A stretch of DNA of 64,000 bases from Actinacidiphila epipremni (lineage in GTDB: Bacteria; Actinomycetota; Actinomycetes; Streptomycetales; Streptomycetaceae), in NCBI RefSeq assembly GCF_012034175.1, contig NZ_JAATEJ010000004.1:186001-250000 (forward strand), in the 5' to 3' direction. The notes beneath the pieces are model-generated. The model was not told the DNA's origin. It did not search any database and saw only the letters and a list, made by a program, of their open reading frames with translations. This document shows, in pieces, positions 42,977-54,700 of this stretch (positions are counted from its first letter, which is position 1; the number at the start of each line of letters is the position of its first letter). The translations under genes were made by a program, and so were the position numbers.

Positions 42977-43198
42977 TCAGCTCCCGAACTCGCCCTGCTT
43001 GACGGCCGTGACGAACGCCGCCCAGGCGGTGTCCGGGAAGACCAGTGCAGGCCCGTGCGGGTCCTTGGAGTCCCGCACGGGGACCCCGGCGGGGTGAGTG
43101 TCCACCACTTCGACGCAGCTGCCGGCGTGCTCATCGCTGTACGACGACTTGCGCCAGCCGCTCAGCACGGCCGCATCAGTGATGACGTGGTCAGTCAT
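42977..43198 (-). CDS. DUF397 domain protein
   Basis: 73 residues of the typical Streptomyces DUF397 type: SGWRKSSYSDEHAGSCVEVV and VPVRDSKDPHGPALVFPDTA WAAF-like end. Its ATG overlaps the stop of the XRE regulator gene (ATGA at 43195-43198), the standard arrangement for these pairs, in which the small protein is thought to work with or antagonise the DNA-binding partner. The 3' end is three bases from the convergent stop of array member 5. Confidence 0.93.
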   Translation of the reverse strand: MTDHVITDAAVLSGWRKSSYSDEHAGSCVEVVDTHPAGVPVRDSKDPHGPALVFPDTAWAAFVTAVKQGEFGS

Positions 43199-43989
43199 GA
43201 ATGCCCGAACTCCTTCGCTGCCGCCCTCAACATGGCGAGCGATTCCTTCGCGGGGAGCGCGTCACTGAGGGCGAGTTCGTAGATGTGCTGCAGGCGCTGG
43301 ACCAGGGTCGGGGAGTCGTGCAGCCGACCGAAGCCCATCGCTTCACTGTACGCGGCCGGGGGCTGATCCTCGAACCACATAAGCGTCATCATCGCGGTGA
43401 GCAACGGGTGATGGCCGACGCTGAGCGGCAGGATGTGCAAGCGGATGCGACCGGCCTCAACCAGCCGTACCAAGTGCATCATCTGGGCCGCCATAACCTC
43501 GGGTCCTCCGATGGGACGTCGTAGGACCGCCTCGTCCAGCAGGGCCCAGACTACGGGCGTCACCGGGTCGGCGAGGATCTTCGCCCGCTCCAACCGTGTG
43601 ACGACTTGCCTGTCACGCTCCTCGTCATGCTTCGGTGGGAAGGTGTTGCCCAGCACCGCACGCGCGTACGCCTCGGTCTGCAGGATGCCGGGCACGTACG
43701 ACAGTGCGAACTCATGGATGATCGTGGCCTGCTGCTCCAGCAGCCGGGCCGCGTCGAAGTAGTCCGCGATCGAGATGTCCTGCTCCGGCAGGAAACTGAC
43801 CAGCACGTCACCCGTACCGAGCGCCCGGTCCAGCCGTTGCGCGTCCAAGAGCGACGGCAACCGCCTCCCCGCCTCGATATGAGCAATATGCGTGCGCGAC
43901 ATGAGCGCCGCGTCCGCCAGCTCCTGCTGGGTCATGCCCAGCTCCTCGCGCCGCGCCTTGAGCCACTTCCCGTACTTGTTGCCGACCAT
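43195..43989 (-). CDS. XRE-family regulator with DUF5753 domain
   Basis: 264 residues from ATG 43989, preceded by GAGGAGG. N-terminal XRE helix-turn-helix (LKARREELGMTQQELADAAL, SRTHIAHIEAGRRLPS) at residues ~9-60. The C-terminal DUF5753 region includes FALSYVPGILQTEAYARAVL, VWALLDEAVLRRPIGGPEVM and ILPLSVGHHPLLTAMMTLMW. These regulators commonly form toxin-antitoxin-like or developmental modules with DUF397 proteins. Divergent small genes lie 112 bp away and may be controlled by it. Confidence 0.93.
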   Translation of the reverse strand: MVGNKYGKWLKARREELGMTQQELADAALMSRTHIAHIEAGRRLPSLLDAQRLDRALGTGDVLVSFLPEQDISIADYFDAARLLEQQATIIHEFALSYVPGILQTEAYARAVLGNTFPPKHDEERDRQVVTRLERAKILADPVTPVVWALLDEAVLRRPIGGPEVMAAQMMHLVRLVEAGRIRLHILPLSVGHHPLLTAMMTLMWFEDQPPAAYSEAMGFGRLHDSPTLVQRLQHIYELALSDALPAKESLAMLRAAAKEFGHS

Positions 43990-44101
43990 TTCGCTCCTCC
44001 TCTGTGACTGACGACCCGTCACACTCCGCGTACTAGCGAGCGTAGGTCGCATCGCTGCACTGTGTGATGCGTTCGCTACATTCGAGGAACGGAATTCACC
44101 C

Positions 44102-44377
44102 ATGCCGAACCTGACCGCCCTCCTGAGCAGGGCCCTCACCCGTCTGCGGCGGCAGCCGCCCGCACCGCCCGCCGCGGAGACGACGCCCGTCGTCGTACCC
44201 CTGTGTCCCGCGCCGTACACGCTGCGTGGCGAGGACGTCGCGCTCGTACGGCCGTACTACGTCGCGTACGAGTGGCAGCGGCCCCGCAGGGTGCGGCGGG
44301 CCCTGTGGGTGACGTCCGCCGCGTTGGATCTGGGGCCGCTCGTGGGGCACCCGGCGGAGAGGCGGGACGCGGCATGA
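44102..44377 (+). CDS. Small conserved hypothetical near XRE regulator
   Basis: 91 residues from ATG 44102, with GAGGAACGGAATT upstream. A basic N-terminus leads to a more ordered C-terminal part, CPAPYTLRGEDVALVRPYYV and AYEWQRPRRVRRALW. I recognise this as a small protein often found beside XRE/DUF397 pairs in Streptomyces, of unknown function. Its stop overlaps the next gene (ATGA). It is divergent from the XRE gene. Confidence 0.7.
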   Translation: MPNLTALLSRALTRLRRQPPAPPAAETTPVVVPLCPAPYTLRGEDVALVRPYYVAYEWQRPRRVRRALWVTSAALDLGPLVGHPAERRDAA

Positions 44378-44682
44378 GCGTCAACAGCATGCGGCTGTTG
44401 CCGTGGGCGACGTCGGACGGGCGGCCGTGCTACCTGATCGGCGGCGGGACGGGGTACGTCAGCCGGGTCGCGGACAACATGGAGGGCGTGCAACTGGCCA
44501 TGGCGGAGGACCTGTTGGACCACGCGGCGGACCTGTTCGCCGACGACAGGGCGACCGCCCCGCAGATGCGCTTCCTCGCCGGCCGCCTCGCCGAGTCGTT
44601 GCGGGACGTCCACCGTATCGCCGAGAGCCGCGGCGCCCGGCTGCCCGCCCCGGAGCACACCCGCGCCGCCGACAGGGAGTGA
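44374..44682 (+). CDS. Small conserved hypothetical, second gene of pair
   Basis: 102 residues, starting in the ATGA overlap with the preceding gene, so the two are translationally coupled. The sequence MRLLPWATSDGRPCYLIGGG and VADNMEGVQLAMAEDLLDHA suggests a compact alpha/beta protein without known catalytic residues. Context ties it to the XRE/DUF397 module. It ends seven bases before the convergent stop of the WD40 protein. Confidence 0.75.
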   Translation: MSVNSMRLLPWATSDGRPCYLIGGGTGYVSRVADNMEGVQLAMAEDLLDHAADLFADDRATAPQMRFLAGRLAESLRDVHRIAESRGARLPAPEHTRAADRE

Positions 44683-44689
44683 GCGAGCG

Positions 44690-47600
44690 TCAGCACAGCG
44701 GCCTGAAGTGGGCCTCAGGTATGTATGCGCGCCACTGCTCCGGCGTGAGGTTGTCCCGGGTGGTGGCGCACACCCTGCGCACCGCCCGGTCCAGGTCCAG
44801 CGGCGACAGCTGGACGGCGCGGTCGGCTCCCGCGCTGGCCAGCACGCCGCCGCGGGGGCTGTACGCGACGGCGGCGAGGGAGCCCGTGTGCCCGGCCGTC
44901 GCCGGTGTCCGTACCGGCGTGACGCGGTGGATGTCGGCTACGTTCCAGAACCGGATCGTGCCGTCCTCGCTCGCCGCGGCCAGCGTGCCGCCGCCGGGCG
45001 CGAACGCCACCGAGGTGACCGCCTCGGTGTGGCCGGTCAGCGGCTCGCCGAGGGACACCGGGCGGGCCGGGTCGGCCACGTCCCACAGCCGCACGGCGTG
45101 GCCGACGCCCGCGGTGGCCAGCACGTGCCCGGTGGGCGCGAAGGCGCCGCCGAGCAGCCCGCCGGTGTCACCGGTGGCGATCAGCGGCAGCGGCCGGGGG
45201 CGGGCGGGATCGCGCACGTCCCACCGGCGCACCTTGTCGTCGTAGCTGGTGGCGGCCAGCGTGCCGCCCGCCGGGTCGAAGGCCGCCCAGGTGACCGTGC
45301 TGATGCCCGCGTCGAGCGGCGGGCCGGTCCGTACCGGGGCGGCCGGGTCGCGCAGGTCCCACAGTTGCAGCCGGTAGCCGTCGCCGCCCGCCGCGAGCAG
45401 CGCCCCGTGCGGCGAGAACGCCAGCGCGTCCGCCGTGTCGGGGCGGCCCGCGCGGATCGGCGGGTACGGCCGCGGGTGCGCCGGGTCGGCGGTGTCCCAC
45501 AGCCGTACCGTCCCGTCGGCGCCGAGGGCGGCCAGCAGGCGGCCGTCCGCGCCGAAGGCGACCCGGGACGCGCCGGTGGGCACCGCGAGGGCGGGCCCGG
45601 CCGGGCGCGGGCGCGCGGGGTCGGCGACGTCCCACAGCCGTACGGTCCCGTCGCCGCTCGCGCTGGCCAGGACCGTGCCGTCCGGGCGGTAGGCAAGGGC
45701 GTCCACGGCGCCGGTGTGGCCGATCAGGGCGGTGCCCGGCAGGTTCCACAGCCGTACGGTGTGGTCGTCGCCGGCGCTCGCCAGGGACCGGCCGTCCGGG
45801 GCGAAGGCGATCCAGTTGACGAACCCGGTGTGCCCGACCAGCGGCGGGCCCAACTGCGCGGCGTGCGCGGGGTCCGAGACGTCCCACAGCCGGATGGTGT
45901 GGTCGGCGCCGCCGGTGGCCAGGGTCCGGCCGTCCGGGCTGAAGGCGACCGCGAGCAGCGTGCTGGTGTGCCCGGTCAGCGGCTGCCCCACGGTCCGGGG
46001 CCGCGCCGGGTCGTGGACGTCCCACAGCTGTACGGTGCGGTCGTCGCCGACCGTGGCCAGGGTGCGGCTGTCGGGGCTGAAGGCGACGGCGTAGACGGTG
46101 GAGGAGAACTCGGTCAGCGGCGGCGCCCACAGCGTCGGCGCGGGCGCGTCGGCCTTCCACAGCCGTACGGTGTGGTCGTGCCCGGCGCTGGCGACGGTGC
46201 GGCCGTCCGGGCTGAACGCCGCCGAGGCCACGGAGTCGCTGTGGCCGGTCAGCGGCTGGCCCATGGGCCGCGGGTGCGCCGGGTCGCTGACGTCCCAGCG
46301 GCGTACGGTGTGGTCGTGGCTCGCGGTCGCCAGCATGCGGCCGTCGCCGCTGAAGGACACCGAGAACACATAGCTGCCGTGGCCCGTCAGCGGCGGCCCC
46401 CACGCGCGCGGATTCGCCGGGTCGCGGACGTCCCACAGCCGGGCGGTGCCGTCCCGGCCGGCGCTGGCCAGGGTGCGGCCGTCGGGGCTGAACTGGAGCC
46501 AGTACACCCAGTCGGTGTGGCCGCGCAGCGGCGGCCCGAGCGGCACGGGGTGGGAGGGGTCGGCCAGGCTCCACAGCCGGATGGTGTCGTCGCCCCCGCC
46601 GGTCGCCAGGACGCGGCCGTCCGGGCTGAAGGCGACCGCGTAGACCGCCTCGGTGTGGCCGGACAGCGGGAGCGACAGCGGGACGTTCTGCGTGTCGAGC
46701 AGCCCGGTCGCGGCCTCCGGGCCCGGCCGGGTCCGGTACGAGGCCAGGTCGAGGTCCGCGGCGAGCGAGAGGTCGGTCTGCCTGGTCTGGCCCGCCTCGG
46801 CCAGCACCTGCTCGGCCACCGCCCGGTCCCGCTCCCCGCGCGCGGTCGAGCGCTGCTGGACGGCGAGCACGGCCGTCCCGGTGGCGAGCAGCGCGAGCAC
46901 CGCCAGCAGCGCGACCGCGCCCCGCCGGACCCGGTTGATACGCCGGCGGTGCCGCAACGAGGCGGCGAGGAACGCCTGGACGCGGTCGCTCACCGGGACG
47001 GCGTGCCGCCGCTCGGCCCATTCCGCAGCCGCCGCGAGCCGGCTGCCGCGGTAAAGGGTGCCGGAATCGTGCTGCTCGCGCTCCCACACCGCCGCGGCCT
47101 CGCTCAACTGCTGGTGCAGCAGCAGCCCGGCGCGGTCCTCGGCGATCCAGCCGTGCAGCCGCGGCCAGGCGGGCAGCAGCGCCTCGTGGGTGATCTCCAC
47201 CGTCTCGGTGTCCAGCGTCAGCAGGCGGGCCGCGGCCAGCGCGTCCAGCACGGCCCGGGTGTCCGCGTCGCCGGAGTCGAACTCGCTGAGCGGCACCCGG
47301 CGCTTGGTCGGCTCCGCGCCCTCGCCGAGCGCGACCAGCCGCAGGAAGACGCCCTGCGCGAGCCGGGCCTGACGTGGCGTCAACTCCGTCCAGACGGTCT
47401 CCGCGGTCTGCGCGAGCGCCTGCCGGATGCCGCCCGCCGCGAGGTAGCCGGCCGCGGTGAGCGCGTTGCCGCGGCGGCGGCGCCATGTCTCGCGCAGGGC
47501 GTGCGAGACCAGGGGCAGCACGTTCGCCCGGCCGGCCGCGTCACCGACCACACCGGCCAGCAGCGCGCCCTCCACCGTGCAGCCGGCCCGGACCGCGGGG

Positions 47601-48535
47601 CCGGTGATGGCCAGCCGCAGCTCGTCGGTGGTCATCGGCCCGACCAGCAACTGGGCGTCGCGCAGCGCCTCGACGAGCTCGGGATGCTCCGAGCAGCGGG
47701 CGTAGAAGTCGGCCCGCACCCCGATCACCACCCGGATACGGCTGTTGGCCGCCTGGGCGGCGGTCAGCAGCGCCGTGATGAAGCGGTCGCGCTCGCGGCG
47801 GTCCGCGCAGAGCGTGAAGACCTCCTCGAACTGGTCCACGACCAGCAGCAGTTCGGCGTCCGCCGGTTGTCCGGCCAGCAGTTGCAGGACGGTCAGGTGC
47901 AGTGCCCGCGGGGTGCGCTCCAGCTCCTCGCGCAGCGCCGCGGCCGACCCCGCGCCGAGCGCGGCCAGCCGTACCGCGCACTCCTCCAGCGGATGCGGCC
48001 CGGGGGTCAGGAGCACCGCCGGCCGCGCGGTGTCCTGGCCGCCGCTCATCCGGGGCAGCAGGCCGGCCCGCAGCAGCGAGGACTTCCCGGCGCCGGAGGC
48101 ACCGAAGAGGGCGACGAACCGGCGCTCCCCGACCCGCTGTTCGAGGTCCGCCGTGAGCTGCTCCCGGCCGAAGAACCACTCCGCGTCCTCGGGCCCGAAC
48201 GCCGCGAGGCCCACGTACGGGCAGCGCTCGTCCGCCGCCGGCCGGTCCTGCGCCTCCTCCGCCTCGCGCAGCGCCTCCGCCGCGGCGGTGTGCCAGCGCT
48301 CCTCCCACTGCGCCGGGTCGCCGCCGCACGCCCGGACGTAGGCCAGGGTCACCGCCAGCGTCGGGAAGCGGCGGCCGGCCGCCGCTTCCGCCAGCGTGGT
48401 CGCCGAGTAGTGGGCCTCGCGGGCGAGTTGGCGGTACGGCGGGCTGCCCGCGGTCCTGCGTAACCGGCGCAGACTCGCGGCGAAGCGGGTGACCGCGGCG
48501 TCGTCGTCGCCCAGCGGGGCCTCGGGACGTGGCAC
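44690..48535 (-). CDS. HTH-nSTAND1-WD40 sensor NTPase
   Basis: 1,281 residues from GTG 48535, with AAGGGGGA upstream. Residues ~15-82 form an XRE-like helix-turn-helix (FAASLRRLRRTAGSPPYRQL, TTLAEAAAGRRFPTL). The nSTAND1 NTPase begins at CPYVGLAAFGPEDAEWFFGR, with Walker A GASGAGKSS at 145-153 and Walker B LLLVVDQFEEVFTLC near 235. A hydrophobic helix near residues 535-557 (VALLAVLALLATGTAVLA) precedes 14 WD40 repeats, consistent with two seven-bladed propellers. Several blades lack the canonical GH (for example PLTEFSSTVYAVAF). The HTH-nSTAND-WD40 plan is common in actinomycetes, where the function is mostly unknown. The membrane helix would place the propellers outside if it is a true span. 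Confidence 0.9.
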   Translation of the reverse strand: MPRPEAPLGDDDAAVTRFAASLRRLRRTAGSPPYRQLAREAHYSATTLAEAAAGRRFPTLAVTLAYVRACGGDPAQWEERWHTAAAEALREAEEAQDRPAADERCPYVGLAAFGPEDAEWFFGREQLTADLEQRVGERRFVALFGASGAGKSSLLRAGLLPRMSGGQDTARPAVLLTPGPHPLEECAVRLAALGAGSAAALREELERTPRALHLTVLQLLAGQPADAELLLVVDQFEEVFTLCADRRERDRFITALLTAAQAANSRIRVVIGVRADFYARCSEHPELVEALRDAQLLVGPMTTDELRLAITGPAVRAGCTVEGALLAGVVGDAAGRANVLPLVSHALRETWRRRRGNALTAAGYLAAGGIRQALAQTAETVWTELTPRQARLAQGVFLRLVALGEGAEPTKRRVPLSEFDSGDADTRAVLDALAAARLLTLDTETVEITHEALLPAWPRLHGWIAEDRAGLLLHQQLSEAAAVWEREQHDSGTLYRGSRLAAAAEWAERRHAVPVSDRVQAFLAASLRHRRRINRVRRGAVALLAVLALLATGTAVLAVQQRSTARGERDRAVAEQVLAEAGQTRQTDLSLAADLDLASYRTRPGPEAATGLLDTQNVPLSLPLSGHTEAVYAVAFSPDGRVLATGGGDDTIRLWSLADPSHPVPLGPPLRGHTDWVYWLQFSPDGRTLASAGRDGTARLWDVRDPANPRAWGPPLTGHGSYVFSVSFSGDGRMLATASHDHTVRRWDVSDPAHPRPMGQPLTGHSDSVASAAFSPDGRTVASAGHDHTVRLWKADAPAPTLWAPPLTEFSSTVYAVAFSPDSRTLATVGDDRTVQLWDVHDPARPRTVGQPLTGHTSTLLAVAFSPDGRTLATGGADHTIRLWDVSDPAHAAQLGPPLVGHTGFVNWIAFAPDGRSLASAGDDHTVRLWNLPGTALIGHTGAVDALAYRPDGTVLASASGDGTVRLWDVADPARPRPAGPALAVPTGASRVAFGADGRLLAALGADGTVRLWDTADPAHPRPYPPIRAGRPDTADALAFSPHGALLAAGGDGYRLQLWDLRDPAAPVRTGPPLDAGISTVTWAAFDPAGGTLAATSYDDKVRRWDVRDPARPRPLPLIATGDTGGLLGGAFAPTGHVLATAGVGHAVRLWDVADPARPVSLGEPLTGHTEAVTSVAFAPGGGTLAAASEDGTIRFWNVADIHRVTPVRTPATAGHTGSLAAVAYSPRGGVLASAGADRAVQLSPLDLDRAVRRVCATTRDNLTPEQWRAYIPEAHFRPLC

Positions 48536-48719
48536 TCGTCCCCCTTCCCTGACGTGATCAAGTGGTCATTGTCCGGTGATTGTTGTCCGACCGGCCATCC
48601 CCGAAACCGGACAACCGCCGGGCTTGTAGAACGGCTGCCGGGTGCGCCACCGGCTGGTGGGCGGCCCGCCGCCGCGCCGCCGCGCCGCCGGCACCTCTCC
48701 CCGGACGGACACCATCCCC

Positions 48720-51700
48720 ATGACCTTGCACCGGACTCCCGCCGTACGCCACCGGACTCCCGCCGTTCGCCACCGGGCTCCCGGGGTGCGCCACCGGGCT
48801 GCCGGGACACGTCACCGGGCGCCCGGCGTACGGCCGCGCCGCCTCGTCGCGCTGCTGTCCGGCGCCCTGCTGGCCGCCGGGACGCTCCAGGCGGTGCCGG
48901 CCGCCGCGCACGCCGCGGGCGGGCACGCCCCGGCTGCTGCGGCGGCGACGGCCGGGCGGTCCGTGCCCGGGAGCGCGCTGCCGCACACCGCGCGACCACC
49001 CGACCCGGAGGCCGGGCCCGCCCCCGCGCTCGCCCGTCCGGCGTGGCCCGCCGCCCGCAGCGGCGCCCTCACGGTGGGCGGCGGCGAACCGGTCGCGCTG
49101 CCCGGCACCGGCCTGGCGGTGACGGCCGCGCACGGCGCGCAGCTGGCGGTGCGCACCCTGGACCAGGACACCGTACGGGCCCTGGGCGGCGTCGGTTACG
49201 CCTTCACCGCGTCGGTGCCCGGCGGCGCGCGGGCCGCCGCCCCGCAGCCGGTGACCGTACGGCTGGACTACGCGGCCTTCCGGCAGGCCGCCGGCGGCGG
49301 ATTCGCCGACCGGCTGCGGCTGGAGCGGCTGCCGGGCTGCGTGCTGGCCCGACCCGCGTGCGCCGCCCGGCCCGTCGTCGTCCCCGCGCGCAACGACCCG
49401 GCCGGCGCGACGATCACCGCCGACGGCGTGCAGCCGGACGGCGACGTCTACGTACTGGCGAGCACGGCGTCCGGCAGCAGCGGCGACTACCGGGCCACCG
49501 ACCTGAAACCCTCCGGCAAATGGTCCGTCGGCCCGCAGTCCGGCGACTTCACCTACTCCTACCCGCTCCCGCTGCCGCCCTCCCCGTACGGCAAGGCCCC
49601 CGCGCTCGCGCTGGGTTACTCCGCCCAGTCCGTGGACGGCAGGACCTCGGCCACCAACAACCAGGCGTCCTGGGCCGGTTTGGGCTGGAGCCTCGAACCG
49701 GGCTTCATCGAGCGCAAATACCGCGCCTGCGTGGACGACGGCAGCCCCACCCTGTCCGACCTGTGCTGGTACTCGCCCTACTCCTCCGCCGAGGAGGGCG
49801 CCGAGTACGTCATCTCCCTCAACGGCACCACCACCGAGCTGATCAGGGACGCCGACGGCGGCTACCACGCCGAGGCCGACCCGGGCTGGAAGATCCAGCA
49901 CACCTACGACGGCACCAACTCCGACAACAGCAAGGAAGCCTGGGTGGTGTCCACCCCCGACGGCTCCCGCTACTACTTCGGCTACCACGAGGACTCTAAC
50001 CTCACCGTCCCCGTCGTCGGCAACAACTCCGGTGAGCCCTGCCACGATTCGGGCCAGTCGCTGTGCCGGCAGACCTACCGCTGGAACCTGGACCAGATCC
50101 GCGACCCCGACGAGAACGACACCCGGCTGTACTGGACCAAGGAGACCAACTCCTACAAGCGCTTCAGCAACGGCGACGTGGAGACGTACGACCGCGGCAG
50201 CTACCCCAGCCGCGTCGAGTACGGCATGCAGGCCGGCCAACAGCCCGCCGTCCGCGTCGACTTCACCAGCGCCTACCGCTGCCTGTCCGACATCGACAAG
50301 CCGAGCCCCGACTGCGCCGCCCCCACCTCCTCCGCCGGCAGCGACTACCCGGACGTGCCCGCGGACCTCATCTGCGGCTCCACCTGCACCAAGAACAGCC
50401 CGTCGTTCTTCGTGGTGCGCCGGCTGGCCGCGATCTCCACCCAGGTGTGGGACCCGGCCACCTCCGCCTTCATGGAGGTCGACCGCATCCAGCCCACCTT
50501 CGCCCTGCCCGACCCGGTCGGCGCCACCGACGCCATGCTGTGGCTCAACTACCTCCAGGTGTACGGGAAATGGGGCGACAACGTCACCCTCCCCGCAGTG
50601 GACTTCGACGGCGCATGGCTCAACAACCGCGTCGACCACCCGAGCGGGGACACCACCGCGGCGATGCCGATGCGCCGGATCACCTCCGTCCAGAACGGAC
50701 TCGGCGGCGAGACGGACGTCCACTACGGGCACGGCTCGCCCGCCGCCACCTGCCCCAGCGACGGCTCGACCTCCACCTGGGAGTCGGGCAAGCACTGGGA
50801 CACCAACACCCAGGAATGCTTCCGCGTCGACTACAAGCCGGAGGGCGCGACGTCGACCACGCACGGCGTCTTCCAGAAGTACGTGGTGACCGGCGTCGAC
50901 CAGGTCGACCTGGTGGGCGGCTCACCGACGCAGACCACCACGTACGACTACCTCGGCGATCCCGCCTGGCACTACGACGACGACCCGACCGCCCCCGCCG
51001 ACCGGCAGATGTGGGGCGACTGGCGCGGCTACCAGGACGTCCGGCAGACCGACGGCACCGGACCCGAAGGGCAGCGCACGGTCACCGAGACCACGCGCTT
51101 CCGCGGCATGGACGGCGACCGGCTCGCGTCCGGCGGCACCAAGAGCGTGACCCTGACCGACTGGGCCGGCAACACCTTCGCCGACAACCACGCCAAGGCC
51201 GGCCAGGTGCTCCAGGTCCGGCACTTCCGCCTCGACGGTTCCGGTACCTCGGGCACCTCCCGCACCGAACTGGCCGACGAGCGCTACACGTACTGGGACT
51301 CCGGCATCACCGCCAACGGCGCCGGCCTGCACAACGCCCACATGATCCGCCCCTACCAGACCCGCGCCCGGCAGCTGAAGGCCGACGGGACATGGCGGGA
51401 GACCGGCAGCGACCAGGACGGCTACAGCGCCGCGAACGGCGGCCTGCCCACCCGCAAGGTCCAGTGGGGCGAGATCGGCACCGGCGCCGACAACACCTGC
51501 ACCGAGATCGACTACGCCCGCAACACCGACGACTGGCGCTGGATGCTGGACTACCCCGAGCGCACCGAACTCCACAGCGGCGACCCGGACCCGCAGAGCA
51601 CCCAGTGCCCGGGCCCCGCGGTCTCCCGCACCGTCACGCTCTACGACAACGCCACCGCGCCCGGCACCGCGGACAAGCCGATCGACGGCAACCCCACCGA

Positions 51701-54700
51701 GGTCCGCACCTACTGGAACGACACCAACTACGCGTCGCAGAAGAAGGCTTACGACGGCTACGGCCGGGTCACCTCCGACACCGACGGCCTGAACCACACC
51801 ACGACCACGTCGTACACCCCGGCGAGCGGCTGGCCCATGAACGGCACCAGGACCACCGACCCGCTCGGCCGCGCCACCACGACGTACACCAGCCGCGCCT
51901 TCGGCACCACCACCCGCACCGTCGACCCCAACGGCCTTGCGACCACGACCGATTACGACGGCGCCGGCCGCGTCGAGCGGGTCTGGCTGCCGACCGAGCC
52001 CAAGCCGAACGGCGTGGACGTGCCGCCGCCGGCCGGCGCCGTCCCGTCGTACACGTACACCTACCACTTCACCCTCGGCGGCACGGCCCCCAACTCCCAG
52101 CCCAGCAAGCCGACCGTGGTCACCGCCGAGCAGTTGCAGTCCCTCGACGCCGGCACACCCACCTGGCTGCCGACGTACACCTACCTCGACGGGTTCGGCC
52201 GCACCCGCGAGGTCCAGACCCCGTCACCGTCCGGTTCGGGGGGCCGGACGGTGACGGACACCACGTACGACGAACGGGGCCTGGCCAAGGGCACCTCCGC
52301 CCCGTACTGGAACTCCACCGCGCCCGGCGACGACCCCGGCCTGTTCCTGAACCCGCAGCGGGCGGAGCTGCCGTCCTGGACGGAGAAGACCTACGACGCG
52401 CTCGGCCGCGAGAGCGCCGCCACCCTCTACACCCTCGGCCAGGCGCAATGGACCACCGCGACCGCCAACTACGGTGACGGGAAGGTCGTCACACCGCCGC
52501 GCGGCGGACGCACCGCCTACTGGAACGACGGCCTGGACCGGACGGCGCTGGTCGAGGAGAACGTCCCGGCCGGCACCGACGTACCGCCGCCCACCGTGCC
52601 CACGACCCGCTACACGTACACCCCGCGCGGCGAACTGGCCGGCATCACCGACGCCGCCGGCAACGCCACCGCCTACGGCTACGACTGGATGGGCCGCCGC
52701 ACCAGCACCAAGGACCCCGACGCCGGCGCGTCCAGCACCGTCTACGACCCGGTCGGCAACGTTCAGAGCACCACCGACGCGGCCGGCAATACGCTCGCCT
52801 ACACGTACGACGCGCTCAACCGCAAACGCGTGGAATGGTCCGGGTCGGTCGGCGGCGTGAAGCTCGCCGAGTGGACGTACGACACGGTCCCCTTCCCCGG
52901 CCAGACGGGCACGCCGGTCAAGTTCGTCCTCGGGCAGCCCGCCGGCACCACCCGCTACGTCGACGGCCGGCCCTACCGCGTCGACGTCACCGGCTACGAC
53001 CTGCGCTACCAGGTCACCGCCCGCACCTGGACCGTGCCGGCCGACGAGGGCTTCGCCGCCGCTTACAGCGTCGGCTACGGCTACGACCGCGCCGGGCACC
53101 GCACTTCCGTCAGCTACCCGGCCGCCGGCGACCTGCCCGCCGAGACCGTCACCACCGGCTACAGCGCCGCCGGGCAACCGGACACGCTCACCGGCCCGGC
53201 GGCCACGTACGTCAAGTCCACCACCTACAGCGGCGCCGGCCAGCTCATGGCCAGGGCGTACGGCGGCGACGGGGCGGTGCAGCGGGCTTACGCCTACGAG
53301 GCGGGCGGGGCACAGCGGTTGACCGGCATCAGGACGCTGGTCGGCACCGGTGCTGACGCCGGCGCCGGCACCGTCACCGTGCAGAACGACCTGTACGGCT
53401 ACGACCAGGCGAGCAACCTCACCTCCGTCACCGACCTGACGCAGGCGCCCGCGCAGAACCAGTGCTACCAGTACGACGCGCTGCAACGCCTCGGCGCGGC
53501 CTGGACGACCGCCGCCGGCTGCGCCAACGGGCTCTCCGGCGCGGACACTTCGGGCCCCGACCCGTACCGGCTCGCCTACACCTACGACGCGGTGGGCGAC
53601 ATGGCGTCGGTGGCCGACGCAGCCGGCACGGTCACCTACACCTACCCCGCGCCGGGCCCGGCCGCGATCCGCCCGCACGCCGTTTCGGCGGTGGGCGCGG
53701 ACTCCTACGGCTACGACGCCGACGGCCGCCTCACCTCCCGTACGGTGGCCGGCACGCCCGCCACGCTGGCCTGGGACGACGCCGGGGAGCTCGCCTCGGT
53801 GTCGGCGGCGGGCGGCGCCCGGACGTCCTTCGCCTACGACGCCGACGCCGACCGCCTCCTGCGCCGCGACGCCGGCGGCACGACGCTCTACCTGGACGGC
53901 ACCGAACTGCGCGCCTCCGGCGGGGCGGTGAGCGCGGTGCGCTACTACACCGCCGGCACCGCGGTCGTGGCGATGCGGACGGGGGGCGGGGTGGTGTGGC
54001 TCGGCAGCGATCAGCAGAACTCGACGCAGGTCGCGATCGGTGCCGGTGCCGGTGCCGGGGTCGGGGACGGGGCCGGGGATGGGGACGGAGCCGGTGCCGG
54101 GGTCGGGGCCGGCGGTGGCGCCGAGGGCGGGGTCGGGGCCGTCTCCCGGCAGCGGTACCTCCCGTACGGCGCCCACCGCGGCGCCGGCGACGCCCTGCCC
54201 GCGACCGACCGCGGCTTCCTCGGCAAGACCGAGGACGCCGACACCGGCCTGGTCCAGGCCGGCGCGCGCTACTACGACCCGTCCACCGGCCGCTTCATCT
54301 CCCCGGACCCCCAGTACGACACGTCCGAGCCCAAGTCCCTGAACCCGTACGCGTACGCCGAGGACAACCCGACGACGCTGAGCGACCCGAGCGGGCTGAG
54401 CGCCTGCGGCCACGCATGCGACTCCAACGCGACGTCCCTCGACCTCTACGCCGGCGGCACCAGCGACAACTCCAGCTCCGTCACGCGCTCTTACTGGGGC
54501 GGCCACACCGAGGAGGAGGTCGCCACCACGGCGACGATGTGCGGCAACTGCAGCCGCGCGGAACAGAACCGGATGCGCCGGGCACCCGACTGGTCGGACG
54601 CGTACGTGAAGCAGATGGCCGACGACCCGGCCAAGGAACCTGCCTGCACCCCATCGCTGTTGTTCCCCCGCTGCGTGAACGTGCCTTCCCCGCAACAGCC

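Noticed and set aside
42977..44682. Classical toxin-antitoxin locus
   Set aside because: XRE/DUF5753 plus DUF397 and the two small coupled genes are a recurrent Streptomyces module, but no toxin fold is recognisable, so I list them only as regulator and hypotheticals.
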